Under the pieces are notes generated by a model that was not told the DNA's origin, did no database searches, and saw only the letters and a program-made list of their open reading frames with translations. A stretch of DNA of 50,213 nucleotides, taken from Elusimicrobiota bacterium. Lineage in GTDB: Bacteria; Elusimicrobiota; UBA8919. Location of the stretch: the NCBI GenBank assembly GCA_016928195.1, contig JAFGLF010000066.1:1-50213 (forward strand). Reading direction: 5' to 3'. The position numbers and the translations under genes were made by a program. Every line of letters starts with the position of its first letter. The stretch's first letter is position 1. This document shows, in pieces, positions 40,162 to 48,486 of the stretch.

Positions 40162-41451
40162 ATGTACTACAAATATATGACACAGAAAAAGATTTTGCTT
40201 ATAATGTTTTTAACAGCAGCAGTTTTAAGAGTAGGTCTCAATATAATTAAAGAAAGAGCATTTTTCCACAGGCCTTTTTTATATGCAGATGATAAAATAA
40301 TGACAAGTGATGAGATATGGTATGATCGTGCTGCAAGAGCTTTTTTAAGGGGTAAAGGAATACTTAGTATGGACCGGGGTTCTGTTGATTCTGAAAAATT
40401 TCCTGATTTTTTCGAAACTAAACCGATAGATGAAATGTATTATGCACATATGAGCATACCACCATTGTATCCTTTGTTTTTGGCGGTATGTTACTATATT
40501 GGTGGTATAAATACTCTGGCTTATTTTATTCCTCAGTTGTTTCTCGGTTGTTTAACTTGTTTGCTTATATATTTCTTGGCAAAAGAGTTGTTTAATGAAA
40601 AAACGGCTATAATAGCTGGATTTATTATAACTTTTCTTCCGGATTTAATTTTTTGGACAAATTTTATTCGTACCGAAACCCTGTTTATTTTTCTAATTGT
40701 TTTGGGGTTTTTACTCATAATTAAAGGGAATATCAAAGGAAATATTTTTTTAATTTACATAAGTGCGGTTGTTTTTGGACTAGCATGTTTAACAAGAATA
40801 ACCTTTATTCCCTTTTTACCTTTTCTTTTCTTTTGGCAGATATATTTCTTCAAAATTGGTAATAAAAGGAAACCTGGCGTGAGTATTATAATGATTTTAC
40901 TTATTTTTATGGTTTTGTTACCATGGTGTATGCGTAATTATATTGTTTTTGGAAAGTTTACTCCATTTACTACTGAAGCAAATACTGTATTGGTTGCAAA
41001 AGAGATAGCAAAAGGTGAAACGGATTATCCTGAAACTGAGCGTTATTGTTTTTTATATGACTCTGTTATTTTAAGAGTAGGTGTATATATTAAAGATCAT
41101 TTTAAAGAGTATTTTTTAGATTCATTAAAAAGATTCATAGTTTTTTGGAGTCCTATTACCGCTAAGATGAAACCGATAGCCAAGATATATAAAGGTTTGA
41201 CATGGATTATTATTTTCCCGTTAGCTTTTTGGGGAATGATTGTTTCAAGAAAGGAGTGGAAAGAAGGCGGAATAATTGTTGTATTCATTTTATTTTATGC
41301 GTTACTTCATGCGGCAAGTTTTGTAGATTGTGGTTTAGTATATCGTTATCCTATACAGCCATTTCTTTGTATTTTTACAGCATATGGTTTTTGGCACATT
41401 TATAAAAAAATTAGACATAAAGAATATTCTGATTCTGAAAGTAATTTATGA
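40162..41451 (+). CDS. Second GT39/ArnT-like membrane glycosyltransferase
   Basis: A membrane protein of about 429 residues with some 9-11 hydrophobic segments. After the first helix it has TSDEIWYDRAARAFLRGKG, with D50-E51 as the acidic pair of the PMT/ArnT family. The reading frame is open further upstream, but ATG 40162 is best because AGGAG lies at 40154-40158 and the upstream part overlaps the GT2 gene. Such enzymes use a polyprenyl-phosphate sugar on the periplasmic side, perhaps the one made by the DPM1-like gene at 34571-35260. Its stop overlaps the carbamoyltransferase start (ATGA). It is shorter than the first GT39 protein and lacks its soluble C-terminal part. Confidence 0.82.
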   Translation: MYYKYMTQKKILLIMFLTAAVLRVGLNIIKERAFFHRPFLYADDKIMTSDEIWYDRAARAFLRGKGILSMDRGSVDSEKFPDFFETKPIDEMYYAHMSIPPLYPLFLAVCYYIGGINTLAYFIPQLFLGCLTCLLIYFLAKELFNEKTAIIAGFIITFLPDLIFWTNFIRTETLFIFLIVLGFLLIIKGNIKGNIFLIYISAVVFGLACLTRITFIPFLPFLFFWQIYFFKIGNKRKPGVSIIMILLIFMVLLPWCMRNYIVFGKFTPFTTEANTVLVAKEIAKGETDYPETERYCFLYDSVILRVGVYIKDHFKEYFLDSLKRFIVFWSPITAKMKPIAKIYKGLTWIIIFPLAFWGMIVSRKEWKEGGIIVVFILFYALLHAASFVDCGLVYRYPIQPFLCIFTAYGFWHIYKKIRHKEYSDSESNL

Positions 41452-43268
41452 ATATTTTGGGCATATCGGCATTTTATCATGACAGCGCTGCCTGTTTAGT
41501 TCAGGACGGTAAGATAATTTCTGCTGCACAGGAGGAGCGTTTTACACGCAAAAAACATGATTTTTCTTTTCCGAAGAATGCCATAAATTATTGTCTGCAA
41601 AATAGTAACCTAAGTGCAAAAGATTTGGATTTCGTAACTTTTTATGATAAACCATTCATAAAATTTGAGCGTATTCTGGAAACCTACCTAGCTTTTGCGC
41701 CTTATGGGATACAGTCCTTTATTAGAGCGGTGCCGCTATGGATCAAACAGAAACTCTGGATGAAGGAGGTTATAAGCAGGGAACTTGGTTTTGATGGAAA
41801 AATAATCTTTACTGAACATCATGAATCACATGCTGCATCCGCATTTTTTCCGTCTCCTTTCCAGAAGGCGGCATTTCTTACTATAGACGGAGTAGGTGAA
41901 TGGACAACCACAAGTTACGGCATGGGAGAGGACAATGCTATACGTATTATGTCAGAGATTCATTTCCCTCATTCTTTGGGTCTTCTTTATTCAGCATTTA
42001 CATATTATACAGGATTTAAGGTGAATTCTGGTGAATATAAACTTATGGGATTGGCGCCTTATGGGGAACCTAAATATAAGGATATAATACTGTCCGAGTT
42101 AATAGATTTAAAAGAAGACGGGTCATTCAGACTGAATATGAAATATTTTAATTACTGTACAGGTCTGACAATGACAAACAAAAGATTTGATAAACTGTTT
42201 GGCGGACCGCCGCGTAAACCTGAATCCAGATTGACCCAGCGTCATATGGATATAGCACGTTCCATACAGGATGTTACTGAAGAGGTAATGCTGCGAATAG
42301 TACGGCATACCCACAAAGAGACAGGGTGTGAAAATCTATGTCTTGCAGGGGGCGTTGCGTTAAATTGTGTCGGCAACGGAAGAATATTACGAGAAGGACC
42401 GTTTAAAAACATTTGGATACAGCCGGCTGCAGGTGATGCAGGGGGTGCGTTAGGAGCAGCTTTGTTTGTCTGGTATCAGTATTTAGAGAACAAAAGAGTT
42501 GTGGATGGTAAAAGAGATTTGCAGTATGGAACATATCTTGGTCCGAAATTTGAGAATGATTATATTTTAGATTATTTAAAAAAGAAAAGCATTGCTTATA
42601 CAGAATTGAGAGATAATGAGATCCCGGAAAAAATTGCCGATTTAATTGCTGAGCAGAAAGTAATCGGCTGGCTTCAGGGACGTATGGAATTCGGACCCAG
42701 GGCATTGGGAAGCCGTTCTATTATTGGAGATGCACGTTCCGAAAAGATGCAGGAGACAATGAATTTGAAAATAAAGTTTAGGGAGAGTTTTAGGCCATTT
42801 GCACCTACGGTAATAAAAGAAAAAGCTTCGGATTATTTTGAAATGGATACTGAAAGTCCTTATATGCTTCTGGTGGCACCTGTCAAAAGGGAAAGATGTA
42901 AGGAGGTATCTGCTTGTGACGAGGAGAAACTTTTTGGACTTAAAAAGCTGCAAGTTGTGCGGTCAGATATCCCTGCAGTTACCCATGTGGATTATTCTGC
43001 ACGGGTTCAGACTGTTAATGAAGAGGACAATCCTTTGTATTACCGTATGATAAGAAAATTTGATGAGAAATACGGTTGTCCTGTTATTATCAATACCTCG
43101 TTCAATGTCAGAGGTGAACCCATAGTTTGTACTCCAGAGGATGCATATTTATGTTTTATGCGGACCAATATGGATTATCTGATTATGGGTAATTATTTAT
43201 TGGAAAAGAAGGGACAAAAGCCTTTGGAAAAGGATATTGACTGGCTTAAAGAGTTCGAATTGGATTAA
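41448..43268 (+). CDS. Carbamoyltransferase (NodU/CmcH/SxtI family)
   Basis: It transfers a carbamoyl group from carbamoyl phosphate to a hydroxyl, using ATP. The N-terminal Kae1-like domain opens with NILGISAFYHDSAACLVQDGKIISAAQEERFTRKKHD, then FTEHHESHAASAFFPSPF (metal-binding His) and TIDGVGEWTT. The C-terminal domain has IGWLQGRMEFGPRALGSRSI and FRESFRPFAPTV. Length 606 aa is typical. It is followed by an SxtJ homologue and a 52-residue DUF5989 protein, the same order (SxtI-SxtJ-SxtK) as in the saxitoxin cluster. In polysaccharide loci such a trio probably decorates a sugar with carbamoyl groups; the two small partners have no known function. The start overlaps the GT39 stop. Confidence 0.93.
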   Translation: MNILGISAFYHDSAACLVQDGKIISAAQEERFTRKKHDFSFPKNAINYCLQNSNLSAKDLDFVTFYDKPFIKFERILETYLAFAPYGIQSFIRAVPLWIKQKLWMKEVISRELGFDGKIIFTEHHESHAASAFFPSPFQKAAFLTIDGVGEWTTTSYGMGEDNAIRIMSEIHFPHSLGLLYSAFTYYTGFKVNSGEYKLMGLAPYGEPKYKDIILSELIDLKEDGSFRLNMKYFNYCTGLTMTNKRFDKLFGGPPRKPESRLTQRHMDIARSIQDVTEEVMLRIVRHTHKETGCENLCLAGGVALNCVGNGRILREGPFKNIWIQPAAGDAGGALGAALFVWYQYLENKRVVDGKRDLQYGTYLGPKFENDYILDYLKKKSIAYTELRDNEIPEKIADLIAEQKVIGWLQGRMEFGPRALGSRSIIGDARSEKMQETMNLKIKFRESFRPFAPTVIKEKASDYFEMDTESPYMLLVAPVKRERCKEVSACDEEKLFGLKKLQVVRSDIPAVTHVDYSARVQTVNEEDNPLYYRMIRKFDEKYGCPVIINTSFNVRGEPIVCTPEDAYLCFMRTNMDYLIMGNYLLEKKGQKPLEKDIDWLKEFELD

Positions 43269-43283
43269 GCCATTTGGAAGGCT

Positions 43284-43395
43284 GATTACACAGATTAGGG
43301 GACACAGATTACACAGATAATGCTATTATTTATTTGGTAATCTGTGTAATCGTCTTTTAGAATCTGTGTAATCAGGTTATACTGGAGGTATAACC
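43284..43395 (+). repeat. Family 1 nested-palindrome repeat, copy F, ribosome site in the hairpin loop
   Basis: Left arms GATTACACAGATTA (43284) and AGATTACACAGATAA precede right arms TAATCTGTGTAATC and AATCTGTGTAATC. The terminal hairpin GGTTATAC (43375-43382) with GTATAACC (43388-43395) has the loop TGGAG, so GGAGG (43384-43388), the only ribosome site for the SxtJ gene at 43398, is exposed in the loop. Confidence 0.92.
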
Positions 43396-43397
43396 AT

Positions 43398-43811
43398 ATG
43401 TTTGAAGAATTAAAGAACATTAAAAGTGGAAAAAAAGAACTCCGAGAATTCGGTATAACAATAAGTATTGTTTTAGGATTATTTGGAGGAGTATTCTTAT
43501 GGAAACAGAAGGAATCTTTTGTATACCTTTTTATAATATCCGGAATATTTTTATTTTTTGGATTGGTCTTTCCAAAATTTCTTAAACCTGTACAGAAGAT
43601 ATGGATGGGACTGTCTGTAATATTAGGATGGCTCATGACAAGATTAATTCTGAGCATCTTGTTTTTTTTGGTAATTACCCCTGTAAATTTTTTAGCGAGA
43701 ATATTCGGCAAGAGATTTTTAGAAACAAAATTCGATAAAAATACAGACAGTTACTGGATTCCGAAAAAATCTATCAAATTTGACAAAAAGCGTTATGAAA
43801 ATCAATTTTAA
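43398..43811 (+). CDS. SxtJ-family membrane protein
   Basis: A 137-residue protein with three hydrophobic segments (about residues 20-34, 41-56 and 73-97) between basic loops. It begins FEELKNIKSGKKELREFGITI and ends with KKSIKFDKKRYENQF. The order directly after a carbamoyltransferase and before a DUF5989 protein matches the SxtJ position. Its role is unknown; it may tether the carbamoyltransferase to the membrane or bind the lipid-linked sugar. The ribosome site GGAGG lies in the loop of the repeat hairpin just upstream. Confidence 0.87.
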   Translation: MFEELKNIKSGKKELREFGITISIVLGLFGGVFLWKQKESFVYLFIISGIFLFFGLVFPKFLKPVQKIWMGLSVILGWLMTRLILSILFFLVITPVNFLARIFGKRFLETKFDKNTDSYWIPKKSIKFDKKRYENQF

Positions 43812-43829
43812 TTTTTCTACAGAAAAATT

Positions 43830-43874
43830 ATCCTCCCTGACAGTTTTACCGAGGTAGGCAAAACTAGGGAGGAT
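43830..43874 (+). repeat. Family 2 palindrome repeat (AGTTTT type), copy 2
   Basis: ATCCTCCCT (43830-43838) pairs with AGGGAGGAT (43866-43874), and AGTTTT pairs with AAAACT inside it. As in copy 1 near 9.1 kb, the left arm has extra bases (GAC) before AGTTTT that the right arm lacks. It sits between the SxtJ gene and the ribosome site of the DUF5989 gene. Confidence 0.87.
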
Positions 43875-43898
43875 TATCAATTAACAGGAGGGTTTTGT

Positions 43899-44057
43899 AT
43901 GGGTAAGCTTGCAATTGTTAAAGAATTTTGGGATTTTCTGAAAGTCCGTAAGAAATGGTGGTTAATGCCGATAATCATTTGTTTGGTACTTCTAGGCTTA
44001 CTGCTTATTTTTAGTCAAGGTTCCGCGGTAGCCCCATTTATTTATACATTGTTTTAA
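43899..44057 (+). CDS. DUF5989 small membrane protein (SxtK-like)
   Basis: A 52-residue protein, MGKLAIVKEFWDFLKVRKKW then one transmembrane segment (WLMPIIICLVLLGLLLIF), ending SAVAPFIYTLF. The basic KVRKKWW block just before the helix and the FSQGSAVAPFIYTLF end are characteristic of DUF5989. ATG 43899 follows ACAGGAGGG at good spacing. It completes the carbamoyltransferase-SxtJ-DUF5989 trio. The positive-inside pattern puts the N-terminus in the cytoplasm. Function is unknown; because the gene is so short, it is easily missed in annotation. Confidence 0.88.
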   Translation: MGKLAIVKEFWDFLKVRKKWWLMPIIICLVLLGLLLIFSQGSAVAPFIYTLF

Positions 44058-44091
44058 TGAAATTATTGAAAAATCCAATCCGCGGCGGCGG

Positions 44092-44204
44092 AATTACACC
44101 GATTAAGACACAAAATTACACAGATTAACTCCCAGTAACGTCATCTGTGTAATCGTTTTATAAAATCTGTGTAATCAAGAGCGTTGAGATTTTTTAGTGC
44201 TCTT
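44092..44204 (+). repeat. Family 1 nested-palindrome repeat, copy G
   Basis: Left arms AATTACACCGATTA (44092) and AATTACACAGATTA are followed by right arms ATCTGTGTAATC and AATCTGTGTAATC. The terminal hairpin is AAGAGC (44177-44182) with GCTCTT (44199-44204) and a 16-base loop. The next gene starts six bases later at 44211. A short GC-rich stretch, CGCGGCGGCGG, precedes the first arm. Confidence 0.85.
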
Positions 44205-44210
44205 ATTACT

Positions 44211-45095
44211 ATGAAAATTTCTTTTATTGTCACATCACTTGACAAAGAAAAAGAGCTGCAAAGCTGTATTCTTTCCATAGAAGAAGCTCATAGGTACCGC
44301 AATGATGTAGAAATTGAGATATTGGCGATTGTTCAGAATACACAAAAAAAGAAAGCCATTAAAACAGGATATCCGGAATTATCAACTTTTTATTATATAC
44401 CGCAGACAGGATTGTCTGCGGCAAGGAATTTTGCTATTAAAAAGAGTAAAGGAAGTTTTCTTGTATTTTTAGATGATGATGCTGCAGTGAAAGAGGATTT
44501 TATAGATGTATTGATAAAAAATACTAGCAAAGCAGATGCTTTTTGTGGTAGAATTCTTGACCCGGTAAATAAGCAGGCATTTTCGCGTTATTTTCTGAAC
44601 ATAGAGAAGAAATATCTTAAACGGTTTGATTTCAGATATTTCATGGGCAGTTCTCATGTTTTGAAGAGGAGTATTTTGGAGGAAATTGGTTCATATGATG
44701 AGAATTTCGGTGCAGGTTCGAAATTTTATGGTGCAGAAGAAAGCGATATATTTTTTAGGTTACTAAAGCAGAGTAAAAGAGTTTTATACATACCGGATTT
44801 AGTGTTTTATCATCCTGTACCGCATAAGATGTCGGCTTCCAAATCATTTGATTATGCTTATGCCGTAGGAGCAATGTTGACAAAACAAATAACCACCGAT
44901 GCTAGACATTTCTTTACATATGTATTTCTAATTGCTGAGATAATTTTTAAAAGTTTAGTGCGAACAATACAAAGTCTTTTTTTTTGGAGCAGTATACGAA
45001 TTAAAAATGAACAGTTTCAATATCGTTCTGTGTTCAGCGGAACAATTGGGGGGGTTATAGGTTATCTCAGAGGCAGGACAGAAGGTAAAATATGA
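44211..45095 (+). CDS. Family 2 glycosyltransferase
   Basis: A GT-A enzyme of 294 residues starting MKISFIVTSLDKEKELQSCILSIEEA, with YYIPQTGLSAARNFAIKKSKGSFLVFLDDDAAVKEDF (LDDD metal motif) and GAEESDIFFRLLKQSKRVLYIPDLVFYHP. I chose ATG 44211; the frame is open to TTG 44184, but that part belongs to the repeat hairpin. No ribosome site is visible, so translation may depend on the repeat structure or be leaderless. Its stop overlaps the next methyltransferase start (ATGA). The C-terminal end has a hydrophobic segment. Donor unknown. Confidence 0.87.
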   Translation: MKISFIVTSLDKEKELQSCILSIEEAHRYRNDVEIEILAIVQNTQKKKAIKTGYPELSTFYYIPQTGLSAARNFAIKKSKGSFLVFLDDDAAVKEDFIDVLIKNTSKADAFCGRILDPVNKQAFSRYFLNIEKKYLKRFDFRYFMGSSHVLKRSILEEIGSYDENFGAGSKFYGAEESDIFFRLLKQSKRVLYIPDLVFYHPVPHKMSASKSFDYAYAVGAMLTKQITTDARHFFTYVFLIAEIIFKSLVRTIQSLFFWSSIRIKNEQFQYRSVFSGTIGGVIGYLRGRTEGKI

Positions 45096-46030
45096 GAGAT
45101 TTAGAATTAATTTGTCCGGAATGTAAAAGCGGCTTAATAAGTAACAATACACAATTATCCTGCAGTAATAATCATACATTTTATATTAAGAATGGTGTTT
45201 TTAACCTATTGCCTAAATCACTGGACGAAGTTACATGCAATGATGCTTATTACCACGCAGCTCAGAAAGAGACATGGGTAGAGCAAAACCAAATAGACGC
45301 GCAGAGGAATCTGTTTTTTCATAAAAGGATAGTGAAATTTATTTCAACCAGGAGTAATGAAAAAAGTAATATATTGGAAATCGGCGGTGGTGTTGGTTTT
45401 GATTTAGAGTTATTTTTAAACACTAAAGTTGCTTTTAGTAATTATATATTTTCAGAAATATCTAATGAAATGTTGTCTTATGTAAGTGAAAGGATAAATA
45501 ATAATATAATTACATACTGTTGTATTGATGCTAAGAATATACCGTTTAAAAAGAACCAGTTTGATTTTGTATATATGATAGCGGCATTCCACCATTTTAC
45601 GGATACTCATAAAGCACTGGAAGAGATGATACGTATAACTAGGAATGGTGGGTATATTCTTTTTGGTATCGAGCCGAATAAACGGTGGTTCCGACTTGTT
45701 TCTGTAATGAAAGGGTTTTTTAGGAAAATCCTACCGCAAAAGAGGCATTCCCCTGCTGATGAAAAGACGGAAGGATTTACCGCAAACGATTTTAAAGAAA
45801 TGGGAGAGTCCTGGGGGCTAAAACTGATAAAACTGGAGTCGGTATGGTTTTTTTGTGGTTTTATACACTACGGACTGGAATTTCTATACAGGATGTTTCA
45901 TCTGAAGAAAAGAGTAAGATTGCCGCTTTTCCTTGAGAAAATATTCATATACTTGGACAAATGTTTATTTATTTTTCCTGGTATAAAAAATTTATGTTGG
46001 CATTATACAGCAATATATCAAAAAAATTAG
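45092..46030 (+). CDS. Methyltransferase with N-terminal Trm112-like zinc region
   Basis: The first 45 residues, LICPECKSGLISNNTQLSCSNNHTFYIKNGVFNLLP, form a zinc-binding Trm112-type region. They are followed by a class I SAM domain with ILEIGGGVGFDLELFL (motif I), CCIDAKNIPFKKNQFDFVYMIAAFHHF (motifs III-IV). This two-part architecture is common in methyltransferases of surface polysaccharide loci. The C-terminal 60 residues carry basic and hydrophobic stretches. Four-base overlap with the upstream glycosyltransferase suggests joint expression. Substrate unknown, probably a sugar of the repeat unit. Confidence 0.87.
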   Translation: MRDLELICPECKSGLISNNTQLSCSNNHTFYIKNGVFNLLPKSLDEVTCNDAYYHAAQKETWVEQNQIDAQRNLFFHKRIVKFISTRSNEKSNILEIGGGVGFDLELFLNTKVAFSNYIFSEISNEMLSYVSERINNNIITYCCIDAKNIPFKKNQFDFVYMIAAFHHFTDTHKALEEMIRITRNGGYILFGIEPNKRWFRLVSVMKGFFRKILPQKRHSPADEKTEGFTANDFKEMGESWGLKLIKLESVWFFCGFIHYGLEFLYRMFHLKKRVRLPLFLEKIFIYLDKCLFIFPGIKNLCWHYTAIYQKN

Positions 46031-46060
46031 AATCCTTTTGGGTTTTAGGTGGGTGGTAGA

Positions 46061-47185
46061 GTGAGGATAGGTATTAATGCGAGATATTTACAGAAAGAGA
46101 CATCCGGAATAATAAACTATCTATTGAATCTGATACTAAATTTAAAAAAGATTGACAAAGAAAGTAAGTATACATTATTTTTTGGTAATGATAAACCCAT
46201 TCCTGCGGAAGTTCTGGGAGATAATTTTAGGTCAGATATCCCGCGAATGCCGACTAATAGCCAGATTATGCGGGTTTTATGGGAACACTTATATTTACCG
46301 TTGACGATAAAGAAACTGAAAATAGATATTTTTCACGAGCCATCATTTATAGCCCCGGTTTTTAAGAAATGTCCAACGGTAATCACAATATACGACCTTG
46401 CATTCTTGTATTATCCTGAATGCTTTACCCGTCGTAATGTAATGTATTTTAAAGCGATGCTTACTGGAAGTATTAATAAAGCTGATGCTATTATTGCTAT
46501 TTCCGAAAATACAAAGAGAGATATAATAAATCATTTTAAAGTTCATCCTGATAAAATTAAGGTTATTTACGGAGGGGTTGATAGTTTTTTTCGCATAGTT
46601 AGTGATGCAGAGAAAATCAGTCACATTAAAAAAAAATTTAATATAAACAGAAGTTATATTCTTAATGTATCACTGATTAGCCCCAGAAAAAACCTTATTT
46701 CTTTGCTTAAATCGTTCAAAAGATTAAAAGAAGATAAAAATATTGATTGTCAACTGGTAATTGCGGGTGAAAAAGGATGGCGGTACAAGGATATTTTTAA
46801 AACAGTATCTTCATTGAACTTAGATGATAGTACTGTTTTTACGGGTTGTGTATCCAATGAAGAACTTTTACATTTATATAATAATGCGATGCTTTTTGCA
46901 TATCCTTCGCTGTATGAGGGTTTTGGATTGCCTGTTTTGGAAGCCATGGCATGCGGCTGTCCTGTTGTTGCCTCTAATACATCTTCGATTCCCGAGGTTT
47001 GTGCGGATGCTGCCATGCTTGTGGATCCTGAAAATATAGATGACTTAACAGGAGCAATATATAAAATGATTACAGAGGATTCGGTAAAACAGGTGTATAA
47101 GAAAAAAGGTTTAGAACGCATTAAATGTTTTTTATGGAAAGAAACGGCGCAAGAAACATTATATGTCTACAAAAAGATAATATGA
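46061..47185 (+). CDS. Family 4 glycosyltransferase
   Basis: A GT-B retaining glycosyltransferase of about 374 residues. The N-terminal domain has IGINARYLQKETSGIINYL and VITIYDLAFLYYPECFTRRN. The C-terminal donor domain has NVSLISPRKNLISLLKSFKRL, VIAGEKGWRYKDIF and FAYPSLYEGFGLPVLEAMACGCPVVASNTSSIPEV, the classic EGFGLPxLE motif. It resembles mannosyltransferases of the WbdA/MtfB type. GTG 46061 is favoured by AGGTGGGTGG upstream; GTG 46049 adds four residues. Its stop overlaps the start of the Wzy-like gene. Confidence 0.92.
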   Translation: MRIGINARYLQKETSGIINYLLNLILNLKKIDKESKYTLFFGNDKPIPAEVLGDNFRSDIPRMPTNSQIMRVLWEHLYLPLTIKKLKIDIFHEPSFIAPVFKKCPTVITIYDLAFLYYPECFTRRNVMYFKAMLTGSINKADAIIAISENTKRDIINHFKVHPDKIKVIYGGVDSFFRIVSDAEKISHIKKKFNINRSYILNVSLISPRKNLISLLKSFKRLKEDKNIDCQLVIAGEKGWRYKDIFKTVSSLNLDDSTVFTGCVSNEELLHLYNNAMLFAYPSLYEGFGLPVLEAMACGCPVVASNTSSIPEVCADAAMLVDPENIDDLTGAIYKMITEDSVKQVYKKKGLERIKCFLWKETAQETLYVYKKII

Positions 47186-48486
47186 AATTAGAAAAAAATA
47201 CAGTATATAAAATACTAAAATTGTTTATTATTTCACTTCCTTTTGTTTCTTTCGGTCTAACTATAGGGGAAGAGACTCCTCGCACTTTTTGTTTATCATT
47301 TTTAATAATACTCGTTTTAGGTGTATTAATTTTTGTTAAAGGGCGAGGACTTATATTAGACGCTACAGCAAAAACATTTCTTATTTTCGTTGTTATTGTC
47401 CTTATTTTTGTGTATTACAGAGTATACATTGTAGCCGGGCTTGATAAGAGCAGCCATGAGTATGTTAAGTACTTTACGCAACCGGTAATGTTGTTTTTTG
47501 TAGTAATACAGTTTTTAGTACTACGCAGTGTTTTAAGGGATTTAGATAAAAGGGTAATACATAAACTTATCTGGTTCTTCATAATTGTATCCTTCTATGT
47601 CGCAGTGTATTCAATTTATCAATTTTTGGCGTTACACTATGATTTGCCGTTTACTGATATACTAAGAACATCGAAAAGTTATCGTGCTATTACTTCCGAA
47701 CTCATGAAAAGCGGCGGTTGGCTCTCCTTACCGAGAGCGTGTGCATTTATGCCGGAACCTTCCTTTTGGGGTACCTACCTTCTTCTACCAATAGGTTTAA
47801 TGTTGCCGTTTGTATTCGGGTCTAAGAACAATAAAATAAGGTGTATGTTTTTTATATTCTTAATTGCCATACTGCTGTCCTTTTCTCGTACTGCTTTTAT
47901 GGGGTTACTATTTATTGGAGCAATTTTTGTATTTTATAGAATGAAGTATAGAAGCGAAATGGTTAAAATAATAAACATGTGCATCATAATAAGCGTTGTG
48001 GCGTTTATTTTAATAGTATTATTTGCACCCATGGAGAAATGGTTTTTTCAACGGACAATAACACTTGGTGATTGGTCGGCATTAGCTAGGATTGAAACGC
48101 AGATACAGAGTTTTCAGCTTTTTTTAGAACATCCGGTTATAGGAATTGGATGGGGGGGCACACCATATTTTTTAGAAGGCATACACATAACCACATATAA
48201 TTTTTACCTGCAGATATTGTTAGAAACAGGAATTATAGGGTTTTTTGTTTTCATGTTTTTTCTGTATCAGGTATGGAATAAATTAAAAATATTCGAAAGT
48301 AAAATACAATCATCCGAAGATAAAGATATGAAAAATTTAGCAGTGGGTTTTAAGTTGTCTTTTCTGGCTATATTGATTAATTGGTTAAATCATACAGCGT
48401 ATAATCTTTCTTATATATGGTTCATAATAGCTTTGCTCACAGTTTTACCTAACATATATCGAAACACGGAGGGAAATAAGAAATGA
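47182..48486 (+). CDS. Wzy/WaaL-like O-antigen polymerase or ligase
   Basis: A 434-residue membrane protein with about 10-12 hydrophobic segments and one larger periplasmic loop, PRACAFMPEPSFWGTYLLLP. Near the C-terminus is IQSFQLFLEHPVIGIGWGGTPYFLE, the HPxxGxGxG-type signature of the Wzy_C/O-antigen ligase family. It polymerises repeat units or attaches the finished chain on the periplasmic side. ATG 47182 overlaps the upstream GT4 stop (ATGA); the frame is open further upstream but that part is inside the GT4 gene. Polymerase and ligase cannot be told apart without a model search. Confidence 0.85.
   Translation: MKLEKNTVYKILKLFIISLPFVSFGLTIGEETPRTFCLSFLIILVLGVLIFVKGRGLILDATAKTFLIFVVIVLIFVYYRVYIVAGLDKSSHEYVKYFTQPVMLFFVVIQFLVLRSVLRDLDKRVIHKLIWFFIIVSFYVAVYSIYQFLALHYDLPFTDILRTSKSYRAITSELMKSGGWLSLPRACAFMPEPSFWGTYLLLPIGLMLPFVFGSKNNKIRCMFFIFLIAILLSFSRTAFMGLLFIGAIFVFYRMKYRSEMVKIINMCIIISVVAFILIVLFAPMEKWFFQRTITLGDWSALARIETQIQSFQLFLEHPVIGIGWGGTPYFLEGIHITTYNFYLQILLETGIIGFFVFMFFLYQVWNKLKIFESKIQSSEDKDMKNLAVGFKLSFLAILINWLNHTAYNLSYIWFIIALLTVLPNIYRNTEGNKK

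Noticed and set aside
7565..44204. Possible CRISPR array made of the GATTACACAGATTA repeats.
   Set aside because: Copies are dispersed over 37 kb, are palindromic pairs rather than regularly spaced direct repeats, and no cas genes are present.
44184..44210. Upstream TTG start that would lengthen the GT2 protein by nine residues.
   Set aside because: Those bases form the loop and right arm of repeat copy G, and the family normally begins at MKISFIVTS (ATG 44211).
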